A stretch of 64,000 nucleotides of DNA, from NCBI GenBank assembly GCA_038127535.1, contig JAYPHU010000013.1, forward strand, positions 27,731 to 91,730, in the 5' to 3' direction. This document shows, piece by piece, positions 16,783-25,485 of this stretch (its first letter is position 1; each line of letters begins with the position of its first letter). The position numbers and the translations under genes are program-made. This DNA is from JAYPHU01 sp038127535 (GTDB taxonomy: Bacteria > Pseudomonadota > Alphaproteobacteria > Rhodospirillales > UBA2165). Below the pieces are notes generated by a model. The model had not been told where the DNA came from and ran no database searches. It saw only the letters and a program-made list of their open reading frames with translations.

Positions 16783-17946
16783 CTATTTCAGGACGGTTTC
16801 CACCAGCTTGGCCCAATAGCTCGCGCCGATGGGTAGCACATCGTCATTGAACACAAACTTGGTGCTGTGCAGTGGATGGGTTTCCTTGTCGGAAAATCCG
16901 CCGCCGAGACGCATGAAGCAGCCCGGCCTTTCATTCAACATGAAGGAGAAATCCTCCGACGCCATGCTCGGCGGATACTCGGTATAGATATCGGCGCTGC
17001 CGACAATTTCCTCGGCGACCGACAGCGCCAGATCGCTCTCCGCGTCGGCATTGATCAGTACCGGATAGAGATGATCATAGGTAAGCTCTGCCGTGGCGCC
17101 ATGGGCCGCCGCCGTGTTTTCCGCAATTCGCTTGATCAACGGCTCAAGAATGGTCTCGGAGTTTTCCGCAAATGACCGGGCCGTGCCTTTGAGAACCGCC
17201 TCGTCGGCGATCACGTTCATGGCGTCGCCGGCGTGGAACTGGGTGACACTGACCACCACCCCCTCGATCGGGTTGGTGATGCGGCTGGCTATGGTCTGAA
17301 GCGCGGTGACAATTTCCGCGCCGACCATGATCGGGTCGATCCCCTGATGGGGCGCGGCGGCATGACTGCCCTTGCCGCGCACGACAATCGAGAACGACGC
17401 GGCCGACGCCATGGACGGCCCGGCGCGCACACACATTTTGCCGGCAGGCATGTTGGGCCAGTTGTGCATGCCGAAGATGGTGTCCATGGGGAACTTGTCG
17501 AACAACCCCTCCTCTACCATTACGCGGCCGCCGCCCGCCATTTCCTCCGCCGGCTGGAAGACGAAATGGACGGTGCCGTTGAACTTCTTGGACTCGGCCA
17601 GATACTTGGCCGCGCCCAGCAACATTGTGATATGCCCGTCATGTCCGCAGGCGTGCATCTTGCCCGGCACTTTGGAGGCATAGGGGAGGTTCGTCTGCTC
17701 TTCCATATCCAGGGCGTCCATGTCGGCGCGTAGACCAATCGATGGCCCGTCGCCCGTGGTCAGAGTCCCAACGACCCCGGTCTTGGCCATACCTTCATCG
17801 ACCTTGATTCCGAAGGATTTGAGTTTCTCGGCGACGAAGTCCGAGGTCCGGATTTCCTCGAAAGCGGTTTCCGGATGGGCATGGATATCATGCCGCCAGT
17901 CCGTCATTTCGCCGTGAATCGCTTTGATTTCATTGTATATGGGCAT
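16783..17946 (-). CDS. M20-family amidohydrolase (hippurate hydrolase/IAA-amino acid hydrolase type)
   Basis: The 387-residue zinc peptidase-like enzyme has the metal-binding blocks WRHDIHAHPETAFEE, HACGHDGHITMLLGAA, FQPAEEMAGGGRVM, and a dimerisation domain in between (GKGSHAAAPHQGIDPI), ending with the HPLHSTKFVFNDD ligand block. These proteins hydrolyse N-acyl amino acids in the cytoplasm. The start was set at the ATG before PIYNEIKAIHGEM; an ATG 23 codons further up gives a Gly/Met-rich extension unlike the family. The gene is divergent from nadA. Confidence 0.88.
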   Translation of the reverse strand: MPIYNEIKAIHGEMTDWRHDIHAHPETAFEEIRTSDFVAEKLKSFGIKVDEGMAKTGVVGTLTTGDGPSIGLRADMDALDMEEQTNLPYASKVPGKMHACGHDGHITMLLGAAKYLAESKKFNGTVHFVFQPAEEMAGGGRVMVEEGLFDKFPMDTIFGMHNWPNMPAGKMCVRAGPSMASAASFSIVVRGKGSHAAAPHQGIDPIMVGAEIVTALQTIASRITNPIEGVVVSVTQFHAGDAMNVIADEAVLKGTARSFAENSETILEPLIKRIAENTAAAHGATAELTYDHLYPVLINADAESDLALSVAEEIVGSADIYTEYPPSMASEDFSFMLNERPGCFMRLGGGFSDKETHPLHSTKFVFNDDVLPIGASYWAKLVETVLK

Positions 17947-18121
17947 GCCGAGACCTAAACACATCATCTGGCCTGCGGCAATAACGCCGATGTGTCCTCC
18001 TTGGGGGCCTGCCATGCGCGCTACAGGGTTGACTTAAAGACGAAATCGGCCAACTCTCCCCTTGGACCAAGTGGAGTAATGCGAATTCGGCGCTTAGCAA
18101 GGTCGGATGTCGAGGTTCTAA

Positions 18122-19138
18122 ATGATTGAGACCATCGTTGACCCTGGGCAGGACGCGATCACGGCGGACTCCCTGGACCCCTTCCTGGATTTTGAAGCGG
18201 AAATTGAACGGCTGCGTAAAGAGAAGAACGCGGTCATTCTGGCGCACTATTACCAGGCGCCGGAGATTCAGGAAATTGCCGATTTCGTGGGCGATTCCCT
18301 CGACCTGTCGCGCAAGGCCGCCGGCACCGATGCGGACATGATCGCCTTTTGCGGCGTCAAGTTCATGGGCGAATGCGCCAAGATTTTGAGCCCCGACAAA
18401 ACTGTGGTCATCCCCGATAAGGAAGCCGGCTGTTCGCTGGAAGATTCCTGCCAGCCGGAAGAGTTCATAAAGCTTCGGGAGAAATATCCGGATCACACGG
18501 CCATCACCTATGTGAACTGCTCCGCCGAAATTAAGGCGTTGTCAGACATCATTGTGACCTCATCCAACGCCGAAAGCATTTTGGGCCAACTGCCGGCTTA
18601 CGAAAAAGTATTGTTCGCGCCGGACCGCCACCTGGGCGCTTATCTCGCCAAGAAAACCGGGCGCGATATGCAGCTTTGGCCTGGCACCTGTATCGTCCAC
18701 GAACAGTTTAACGAGCGGGAGCTGGTGAAGCTCAAGGTCCGCCACCCGGAAGCCAAGATCGCCGCCCACCCGGAATGCCCGGACGTCATCCTGAACCACG
18801 CCGACCATATCGGCTCCACCCGGTCGATCCTGGATTACGTCACCAACGAGAACGCGCCCGAATTCATCGTTGCAACCGAGCAGCATATCATCCACCAGAT
18901 GGAAAAAGCCGCGCCGGACAAGACCTTCATGGCCGCGCCGGGGGCCGACGGCACCTGCGACTGCGCCAACTGCCCGTTCATGGCCAAGAATTCCCTGGAA
19001 AAGCTGTATCTGGCCATGTTGAACGGGTCCCCGCGCGTGGAAATACCCGAAGATCTGCGGATCAAAGCGCTGAAACCGCTGCAGCGGATGCTGGATATGT
19101 CGCCGTCAGCCCCCCGGCAGGAAAAAAATGCTGCCTGA
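18122..19138 (+). CDS. nadA: Quinolinate synthase A
   Basis: NadA condenses iminoaspartate with dihydroxyacetone phosphate to quinolinate, the first committed step of NAD synthesis. In the 338 residues are VILAHYYQAPEIQEIADFVG, FCGVKFMGECAKIL, TCIVHEQF and the C-terminal CDCANCPFMAKN; conserved cysteines in these blocks hold the 4Fe-4S cluster. The family length is normal. It overlaps nadC by 11 bases. nadB (aspartate oxidase) is not in the window. Confidence 0.95.
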   Translation: MIETIVDPGQDAITADSLDPFLDFEAEIERLRKEKNAVILAHYYQAPEIQEIADFVGDSLDLSRKAAGTDADMIAFCGVKFMGECAKILSPDKTVVIPDKEAGCSLEDSCQPEEFIKLREKYPDHTAITYVNCSAEIKALSDIIVTSSNAESILGQLPAYEKVLFAPDRHLGAYLAKKTGRDMQLWPGTCIVHEQFNERELVKLKVRHPEAKIAAHPECPDVILNHADHIGSTRSILDYVTNENAPEFIVATEQHIIHQMEKAAPDKTFMAAPGADGTCDCANCPFMAKNSLEKLYLAMLNGSPRVEIPEDLRIKALKPLQRMLDMSPSAPRQEKNAA

Positions 19139-19973
19139 CGGTCTCGACCCAGACGCTCTCGACAAATTGCTGGACGCCGCGATCGCCGAGGACATCGGCA
19201 AGGGGGATTTGACCTCCAATGCGGTGATCCCCAAGGGCGTGCGCTTTACTGGCGTGATGTCGGCCCGCGAAGAGATGGTCTGCGCCGGCCTGCCTATTGC
19301 CGGCATGATCTTTGACAAGTTCTCCAAGGACATTATGTGGACGCCGCGGGCCAACGATGGTGACAAAGTCCCGGCCGGCACCGTCTTGGCGGATTTGGAG
19401 GGCCCGGCGGTTGATCTGTTGACCGCGGAACGCACCGCCATCAACACGCTGCAGCATTTGTCCGGCATCGCCACCCTCACCCGCCAATATGTGGAAGCGA
19501 TCGCGGGCACCGACGCCATCCTGCTGGATACGCGGAAGACCATTCCCGGCCTGCGTGATCTCGCCAAATACGCCACCCGCATGGGCGGGGCGACCAACCA
19601 CCGCATGCGCCTGGATGACGGGGTGCTGATCAAGGACAACCATATCGCCGTCGCCGGCGGTGTGGCCGAAGCCATTCGCCTGGCCAAGGAAGCCGGCCTC
19701 AAGGATGTGGAGGTGGAATGCGACACGTTGGAACAGGTCGATATCGCTGTTGAGGCCGGCGCGGACAGTATTTTACTGGATAACATGAATACCGAGCAGC
19801 AGGCCGAAGCCGTGCGGCGGATTGCCGGCCGCGTGCCGACCGAAGCCTCCGGCGACATCAATCTGGAGACCATCCGGGCCATCGCGGAAACCGGTGTTAC
19901 CTATATGTCTGTCGGTCGGCTCACCCATTCCGCCCGGGCGGTGAATATCGGGCTCGACTGGTCCCAAGCGTAA
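19128..19973 (+). CDS. nadC: Nicotinate-nucleotide pyrophosphorylase (carboxylating)
   Basis: NadC converts quinolinate and PRPP to nicotinate mononucleotide with CO2 release. The 281 residues carry the substrate-binding phrases LLDTRKTIPGLRDLAKYA, GGATNHRMRLDDGVLIKDNH and the C-terminal barrel VECDTLEQVDIAVEAGADSI followed by ASGDINLETIRAIAETGV. The ATG lies inside the end of nadA, so translation is probably coupled. Confidence 0.95.
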   Translation: MLPDGLDPDALDKLLDAAIAEDIGKGDLTSNAVIPKGVRFTGVMSAREEMVCAGLPIAGMIFDKFSKDIMWTPRANDGDKVPAGTVLADLEGPAVDLLTAERTAINTLQHLSGIATLTRQYVEAIAGTDAILLDTRKTIPGLRDLAKYATRMGGATNHRMRLDDGVLIKDNHIAVAGGVAEAIRLAKEAGLKDVEVECDTLEQVDIAVEAGADSILLDNMNTEQQAEAVRRIAGRVPTEASGDINLETIRAIAETGVTYMSVGRLTHSARAVNIGLDWSQA

Positions 19974-19977
19974 GCCC

Positions 19978-20265
19978 ATGGCCGGCCAGAAATCCCTCCG
20001 GCGGCTGCGGATAGGCCTCTCCACGATAATCGGATTTCGCACGCAGGGCTTCTTTATCCCGTACCGGCACGCGGACAGCGTCCTATCCCTGGACGGCTAT
20101 TCTGAAATCGAAAAAATATTCAACAAATCAGATATTTATTTCATTTAATTTATAAATAAGTTTAATAATTACGAGGCGGAGTTTGACGCCATCGGGCCGG
20201 ATAATCCGCCGGAGCCCCGCTGGAATCAGGACTGGTTTCCGCCCCTTTGTCCTTCCCCCCTATAA
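19978..20265 (+). pseudogene. Remnant of a SAM-dependent methyltransferase gene
   Basis: Four bases after nadC an ATG opens MAGQKSLRRLRIGLSTIIGF and RTQGFFIPYRHADSV, closed by TAA at 20146-20148. The same frame then continues with EAEFDAIGPDNPPEPRWNQD followed by WFPPL to a second stop at 20263-20265. The order of the FFIPYR block and the PEPRW.QDWFPPL block matches the N-terminal part of a methyltransferase family often found after nadC in alphaproteobacteria (from memory). The catalytic region is gone. The stretch 20266-20410 after it shows no gene. Confidence 0.5.
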
Positions 20266-20410
20266 CAGAACGCGGGCGTCATCCCGTCCTGCACGCATAC
20301 CCTAGTTCCCTTCGGTTTGTCTCCGTCCTTTCCTTGGGGCTCCTCGGAACGCGCGGGACTGTGACACGCTTAGGCCTCATGAGGAGGGGAAAAATCTACA
20401 AATTTTAAAG

Positions 20411-21487
20411 TTATTCGGGTTCTTTATCGTCCCCGGCTAGGGTCCGGGGAAAGACAAAGGCGCTGTCCGGATCAATCCAGGCGCGGACCTCAGACTCTGA
20501 ACTTTCCGGGAAAACGCCAGGCTTCCGGCAGTGAAAATCCGGGGTCTCCGCCCCCTGCCCCTTAACCCGAAAACGGATAAAGGTATTCCGGCCCAAGGGC
20601 CGGGCGTTCAGGATTTCCACCGGCACACCCTTGTCACCGCCTTCCGCAAGCTTAATGCCATAGGGCCGGATGACTACATCGACATTGCAGCCTTCCGGGT
20701 AGGACGGCACCGGCATATCACCCAGGATCGTCTCTATTTTACCGCTGGCGGCCGTACCGGTCAGTTGGTTCACCTGTCCGAAGAACGACGCGACATACGG
20801 ATGAGCCGGCTCGGCATAGACCTCATTGGGTGTGCCTTCCTGCAGCACCGAACCGTCGGCGCCCATGACCATAATCCGGTCGGCCATGAACATGGCCTCG
20901 TCCGGGTTGTGGGTGACCATCAATGTAGCGACGCCGGCGCTCTTCAAGATTCCAAGCGTTTCTTCGCGGATTTGAATCCGCATGTTTTGATCAAGGCCTG
21001 AGAACGGCTCATCCAGCAGGATTACCGCCGGCCGCGGCGCCAAAGCTCGCGCCAAAGCCACGCGCTGTTGCTGACCACCGGACAGCGTATGCGGATACGC
21101 ATCGGCGTAGTCCTGCATGGTGACCTGCTGCAGGACCTCCTCGGTCCGCAATTGTTTCTCGGCCGCCGACAGGTACGAAATGCCGAACGCGACGTTATCC
21201 GCCACATTGAGATGAGGAAACAGGGCGAAGTCCTGGAACATGAGCCCGACACCCCGCTGCTCTGGCGGCACGGAAAACTCGGCCGACGCGACCAGCCGGT
21301 CTGAGAATTTGATCTCCCCTTTCTGCAGGCGTTCCAACCCGGCGGCCAGGCGCAACAGGGTAGTCTTGCCGCAGCCCGACGGCCCCAACAGACAAACGAT
21401 ATCGCCGGACGGTACCGAGACCGACAGATCGTCGAAGACCCGATGGCCGCCGAAGGCATGCGAAACGTTTTCGATGTAGAGCCCCAT
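20411..21487 (-). CDS. fbpC: Ferric iron ABC transporter, ATP-binding subunit
   Basis: The 358 residues include Walker A GPSGCGKT (35-42), Q-loop FQDFALFPHLNV, signature LSGGQQQRVALARALA and Walker B VILLDEPFSGLD, followed by a TOBE-type C-terminal domain (residues about 240-350). It powers Fe3+ import through FbpB. It overlaps the fbpB stop by one base (TAATG), so the genes are translationally coupled. The substrate assignment rests on the neighbouring binding protein and permease. Confidence 0.9.
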   Translation of the reverse strand: MGLYIENVSHAFGGHRVFDDLSVSVPSGDIVCLLGPSGCGKTTLLRLAAGLERLQKGEIKFSDRLVASAEFSVPPEQRGVGLMFQDFALFPHLNVADNVAFGISYLSAAEKQLRTEEVLQQVTMQDYADAYPHTLSGGQQQRVALARALAPRPAVILLDEPFSGLDQNMRIQIREETLGILKSAGVATLMVTHNPDEAMFMADRIMVMGADGSVLQEGTPNEVYAEPAHPYVASFFGQVNQLTGTAASGKIETILGDMPVPSYPEGCNVDVVIRPYGIKLAEGGDKGVPVEILNARPLGRNTFIRFRVKGQGAETPDFHCRKPGVFPESSESEVRAWIDPDSAFVFPRTLAGDDKEPE

Positions 21488-23202
21488 TAGATCATTCCCT
21501 CGGCGGCGTCATCCCGGCCATAGACGGCCCGGTTCATCGCCATACTTAGAAGGATCACGGGAATAATACCTACGGCCACGATTGCTAATGCTGCAGGCGC
21601 GGCTTGTTCGAACTGCTCGGCCGACGCGAACTGGTGTACTTGGGTCGCCAACGTTTCGAAATTAAAGGGCCGCATGATGGTCGTCATGGGCAATTCCTTC
21701 ATGCCGTCGACAAATACTAGGATCGCCGCGGTCAATAGGCTGGCCCGGATGATGGGCAGATGGACCTTCACTAAGGCCTGGCCGGGCGTCGCCCCCAGCG
21801 CCCGCGCCGCGCCATCGATATTTGCCGTTACCCGCCCCAGACTGGTTTCGACCGCGCCCAGTGATAGGGCCAGAAACCGGACCACATAAGCAAAGGTCAG
21901 GGCGGCGATCGTGCCGCTGAGTAACAGCCCGGTGGAGATATCGAACGCGTCCCGCAACAAACCGTCCAACTGATTATCGAACCAGGCCATCGGGATCAAA
22001 ACGCCGATGGCGAGCACCGCGCCCGGCACGGCGTAGCCAACGCTGGCAAATCGGGTGACGATAACCAGAAACCGTTGGCCGCGCAGACGAATGCCGTAGG
22101 CCAGAAACACGCCGACGAAAACCGCAAAGAATCCCGCCAGGCCGGACAGCATCAGACTATTCAGCGCGCTGTCGGCAAACCCGCTCTCCAGCACCTCGTC
22201 AAAATGTGCGAAAGAATCCACGCCCAAGATGGACAGCGGCAGAATGAACCCAAGGCCCAACGGCGCAAGACACGCGAGGACCGCCAGAATCGCCCAGAGC
22301 GGCGACAGTTTCTTGCGGCCCGGTCGTTTGTAGCGGCGGGCGCTGTGGTGAAAGCGTTGTTTGCGCCGTGCATAGCGCTCGGCAAAAATCAAACCGATGA
22401 CCACGGCCAGCATCAACAGTGCGATCTGCGCCGCACCGCCAACATTATTCATGTTCAGCCAGACGTCGAAAATGCCAAGGGTGAGTGTCTGCACGCCGAA
22501 GAAGTCCACCGTGCCGAAATCATTCAAGGTTTCCATCATGGCCAGCGAGACACCGACGACGATGGAAGGCCGGGCGAGCGGCACCGCCACCTGTATGAAC
22601 GCCTGCCAGGGGCTGCGGCCCAGGGTTCGGGCGACTTCCAGTACACCGGCGGACTGCTCCAAAAACGCCGCCCGGGTGAGCAGATAGACATACGGGTAGA
22701 GCACCAGCGACATCATCGCGATGGCGCCGCCCAAGGACCGAATATCCGGGAACCAATAATCGTGGGGCGTGGACCAGCCGAACACGTCACGCAGCATCCC
22801 CTGCACCGGTCCGGCGTATTCCAACAGGTCGGTATACACAAATGCGATGACATAGGACGGCACGGCCAGGGGAAGCAGCAGCGCCCATTCGAAAATCCGC
22901 CGGCCAGGAAACTGATACATGCCAACCAGCCAGGCCGAGCCCACGCCGATGAGCGTGGTCCCAATAGCAACGCCGGTCATCAGCAGCAGGGTTGTCCACA
23001 TCAGCCGGGGTAGAACCGTGTACGCCAAGTGGCCCCAGATATTCTCCGCTGGGAACAAGGCGAGTCCGATCACCGTGAGCAACGGGATCGCAATCGCCAA
23101 CGCCACAAGGCTGGCCCCAAATGTCCAGCCATCAAACCTGCCGGCGCCGGCGGCATCTGTTTTAAACCCCGCGTTGGGTGCTAGTGTTTGTGTCGTCGTC
23201 AT
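21487..23202 (-). CDS. fbpB: Ferric iron ABC transporter, fused permease
   Basis: The 571-residue inner-membrane protein contains two homologous permease halves, each with a cytoplasmic EAA-type coupling loop (VARTLGRSPWQAFIQVAVPL and ARALGATPGQALVKVHLPII). About 12 membrane segments are visible. Fused permeases of this size are usual for FbpB/SfuB/HitB systems. It lies 82 bases downstream of fbpA, with a short GC-rich hairpin (CCGGCC/GGCCGG) in the spacer, which may tune expression relative to the binding protein. Confidence 0.9.
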   Translation of the reverse strand: MTTTQTLAPNAGFKTDAAGAGRFDGWTFGASLVALAIAIPLLTVIGLALFPAENIWGHLAYTVLPRLMWTTLLLMTGVAIGTTLIGVGSAWLVGMYQFPGRRIFEWALLLPLAVPSYVIAFVYTDLLEYAGPVQGMLRDVFGWSTPHDYWFPDIRSLGGAIAMMSLVLYPYVYLLTRAAFLEQSAGVLEVARTLGRSPWQAFIQVAVPLARPSIVVGVSLAMMETLNDFGTVDFFGVQTLTLGIFDVWLNMNNVGGAAQIALLMLAVVIGLIFAERYARRKQRFHHSARRYKRPGRKKLSPLWAILAVLACLAPLGLGFILPLSILGVDSFAHFDEVLESGFADSALNSLMLSGLAGFFAVFVGVFLAYGIRLRGQRFLVIVTRFASVGYAVPGAVLAIGVLIPMAWFDNQLDGLLRDAFDISTGLLLSGTIAALTFAYVVRFLALSLGAVETSLGRVTANIDGAARALGATPGQALVKVHLPIIRASLLTAAILVFVDGMKELPMTTIMRPFNFETLATQVHQFASAEQFEQAAPAALAIVAVGIIPVILLSMAMNRAVYGRDDAAEGMI

Positions 23203-23284
23203 CCGCCTCCCAGTGCGTCTGAATCGCAGATAACCGGCCCCGTTTTCACCAGGCCGGCCTCAGCGCTTGGATGTCTTCGACGAG

Positions 23285-24328
23285 TTATCCGTCGAAATCC
23301 ACCCGATCCATAATTTTTGTCGCCGTCGCCCGATGCTTGGCGATTGTCTCCAGATTGATTTCACTCGGGGTGAAGCTGCCCCATGATTTGACCAAAGGAT
23401 GCCAGGCGACACCCGCCTTCACCGGATATTCAAAGTTCTGTTCCGCATACATTTTCTGCGCAAAAGAGTTGCTCAAGAACTCCAGAAGTTTCCGGGCATT
23501 CTCTTTGTTCTTGCCATGTTTAGTGATTCCCGCGCCGGAAATATTCACGTGGGTCCCGTTGCGGTTCACCGTCGGAAAAACGATACGCACAGCATTGGCC
23601 CAGTCCTTTTGCTCAGGATTTTTCTCGTTGGTCGCCATTTGGCCCATGTAATAAGTGTTGCCCAGGGAAACGTCGCACAGGCCTTCCTTAATAGCCTTCA
23701 CCTGGGCCCGGTCATTGCCCTTGGGCTTGCGGGCTAGATTGGCTTTCAGTTTACGGACGAAGCCCTCGGTCGCGCGCTCACCTTTTTCAGCCACCATGGC
23801 GGCGATCAAGGACAGCGTGTAATCGTGCTTACCGGACCGGGTGCAGACCTTGCCCTTAAACCGGGGACCTGCGAGATCCGCATAGGTTTGAATTTCACCG
23901 TCCTTCACCCGCTCCTTGGACGCGTAGACAACCCGCGCCCGCGTCGTCAGCCCATACCATAGTCCTTGCGGATGGCGATACTGGGTCGGAATGTTTTTGT
24001 CGAGCACGGGTGAACTGACCGGCGCCAGAAGATCCGCCTTGGCGATCGCGCCCAAGCGGGCGATATCCACGGTCAACACTGCGTCTGCGGGTGTGTTGCG
24101 CCCCTCCGCCTTGAGACGTTCCAGCATCCCCTTTTGGGCATACACCACATTTACCTTGATGCCGGTCTGCTTGGTGAACTCCTTAAGGAAGTGATTGATC
24201 AGGAACGGCTGACGATAGGAATAAAGATTGACCACTTCCGCGGCCTGCGAGGCCACTGGCATCACCAAAACCATGATCGCTAAGCCGGCAGCCAGGTCAG
24301 AACGAAATCGAGATTTATACCTTTGCAT
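23285..24328 (-). CDS. fbpA: Ferric iron-binding periplasmic protein
   Basis: The 347-residue lipid-free binding protein has a signal peptide (basic N-terminus, LAAGLAIMVLVMPVASQAA), the mature start EVVNLYSYRQPFLI and the iron-ligand pair Tyr226-Tyr227 in SLGNTYYMGQM. It delivers Fe3+ to FbpBC. Upstream DNA has two Fur-box-like sites, fitting iron repression. The gene order fbpA-fbpB-fbpC and the strand match known operons. Confidence 0.93.
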   Translation of the reverse strand: MQRYKSRFRSDLAAGLAIMVLVMPVASQAAEVVNLYSYRQPFLINHFLKEFTKQTGIKVNVVYAQKGMLERLKAEGRNTPADAVLTVDIARLGAIAKADLLAPVSSPVLDKNIPTQYRHPQGLWYGLTTRARVVYASKERVKDGEIQTYADLAGPRFKGKVCTRSGKHDYTLSLIAAMVAEKGERATEGFVRKLKANLARKPKGNDRAQVKAIKEGLCDVSLGNTYYMGQMATNEKNPEQKDWANAVRIVFPTVNRNGTHVNISGAGITKHGKNKENARKLLEFLSNSFAQKMYAEQNFEYPVKAGVAWHPLVKSWGSFTPSEINLETIAKHRATATKIMDRVDFDG

Positions 24329-24362
24329 GCATGTTTCCTAAACTACCCTAATTTGACGCAAA

Positions 24363-24377
24363 TAATAATTATTCTCA
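24363..24377. promoter_or_regulatory. Fur-box-like site 1 upstream of fbpA
   Basis: TAATAATTATTCTCA matches the 7-1-7 Fur consensus TGATAATnATTATCA at 12 of 14 specified positions. It lies 35 bases upstream of the fbpA ATG, where a repressor would block transcription. In some alphaproteobacteria Irr or RirA take over this role, so the identity of the protein is an inference. Confidence 0.6.
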
Positions 24378-24419
24378 TAACTTAAGCGATATCTAGCACT
24401 CTTAACTTAGTTCTGCCAC

Positions 24420-24434
24420 TGTAAATCATTATCA
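24420..24434. promoter_or_regulatory. Fur-box-like site 2 upstream of fbpA
   Basis: TGTAAATCATTATCA matches the same 7-1-7 consensus at 12 of 14 positions, with a perfect right half. It is 57 bases from site 1, a spacing that would allow cooperative or DNA-covering binding. Confidence 0.55.
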
Positions 24435-24512
24435 ATTGCATAATTATGTCCTTAATAAAGTGAGGTCGACGGAAAAAATCAAGGTCTAATTGTTGGTTAT
24501 ATTCGATCTCTC

Positions 24513-24595
24513 ACGATATCAGGGTGATATCGTAGGTCTGATTGGTTTGCGCTTCATCGAACGTTAAGTCTCGGCCGATATAATTATCAGACCTA
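24513..24595. repeat. Nested inverted repeats between fbpA and the first sulfotransferase gene
   Basis: ACGATATCA (24513-24521) and TGATATCGT (24525-24533) form a perfect 9-base inverted repeat with a GGG spacer. Overlapping its last base, TAGGTCTG (24533-24540) is inverted as CAGACCTA (24588-24595). These lie 31-113 bases before the sulfotransferase ATG. They could be operators at the border of the glycan locus or fold the leader RNA; no T-run follows. Confidence 0.5.
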
Positions 24596-24625
24596 GAAGA
24601 TGTCCGGACAGGAGCCTACTCTGCC

Positions 24626-25453
24626 ATGACCACCCCTTTAATCTTGTTCATGCACATACCCAAGGCCGCTGGCACGACATTGCGCAGTATCCTGGATCTG
24701 CAGTATGGCCGAACTAACGTCATCACTTATTATAATCAGCCCAATGCGCAACTTCTTGAGAATCTAGACTACATGCTGACGGCCGCCCGGCATGACTACA
24801 AAGCGCTGATCGGACATTTTGGTTTCGGTGTGCACGAAAAGCTCTCGCGGCCAAGCAGGTACATAACTTTTGTTCGTGAGCCGATTTCCCGGGCAGTCTC
24901 TAGTTACTACGAGAACGTGAAGCGAGGAACCTCGACATTCTTCGATGGTGACGGCAACGCGTATTCTCTAGCGGAATGTATAGAGAAGGAGGAACAATCG
25001 TTTGCAAACGGGCAAATAAAAATGATCACCGGCAAAGAAAATTCGGCCCATGTTGATGAGACAGACCTCAGTCAGGCTTTTACAAATCTGGAATTGCATT
25101 TCGATTTTGTGGGCCTCACAGAACTATTTAATCCATCGCTTTTGCTACTCTCAAAAAAATTAGCGTGGAAACCTTGTGCCTTTGGGCACTTAAACACCCG
25201 CCAGGCTCCTCCCAAGATCGGGCCGAAGACAATGAAGCGCTTGGCCGAACTCAATTCTCTGGAAACCAAGTTCTATGACCAAATCAAACTCAAGGTAGAA
25301 AAGCTGATTGGTGAACAAACAGAGCGGTTTCACAACGCGCTATCAGCGCTGGAGCATTTGACTGCTGACATCGCTAAAAACGGCAGGCACCCGCAGGACG
25401 CCCACGTACCGGCGGACACACCCCTGCCCCTGCGCCGACACCTAAACTGTTAG
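24626..25453 (+). CDS. Sulfotransferase family protein
   Basis: The 275-residue protein opens with ILFMHIPKAAGTTLRSIL, the 5'-phosphosulfate loop of PAPS-dependent sulfotransferases, and carries FVREPISRAVSSYYENV, the 3'-phosphate-binding block. Such enzymes move sulfate from PAPS to a hydroxyl of a glycan. The acceptor is unknown, but the glycan locus starts here. The first reading ATG is preceded by AGGAG eleven bases away. It converges on a glycosyltransferase gene and uses more AT-rich codons than the fbp genes. Confidence 0.85.
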   Translation: MTTPLILFMHIPKAAGTTLRSILDLQYGRTNVITYYNQPNAQLLENLDYMLTAARHDYKALIGHFGFGVHEKLSRPSRYITFVREPISRAVSSYYENVKRGTSTFFDGDGNAYSLAECIEKEEQSFANGQIKMITGKENSAHVDETDLSQAFTNLELHFDFVGLTELFNPSLLLLSKKLAWKPCAFGHLNTRQAPPKIGPKTMKRLAELNSLETKFYDQIKLKVEKLIGEQTERFHNALSALEHLTADIAKNGRHPQDAHVPADTPLPLRRHLNC

Positions 25454-25485
25454 CACCTGCTCACCAAATTTTAACAAATTATTTA

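Noticed and set aside
22075..23013. 312-codon plus-strand frame opposite fbpB
   Set aside because: fbpB is a well-formed permease in the correct operon; the antisense frame is His/Gln/Arg-rich without domain features.
24513..24533. IS or transposon end
   Set aside because: No transposase, target duplication or matching terminal repeat was found in the window.
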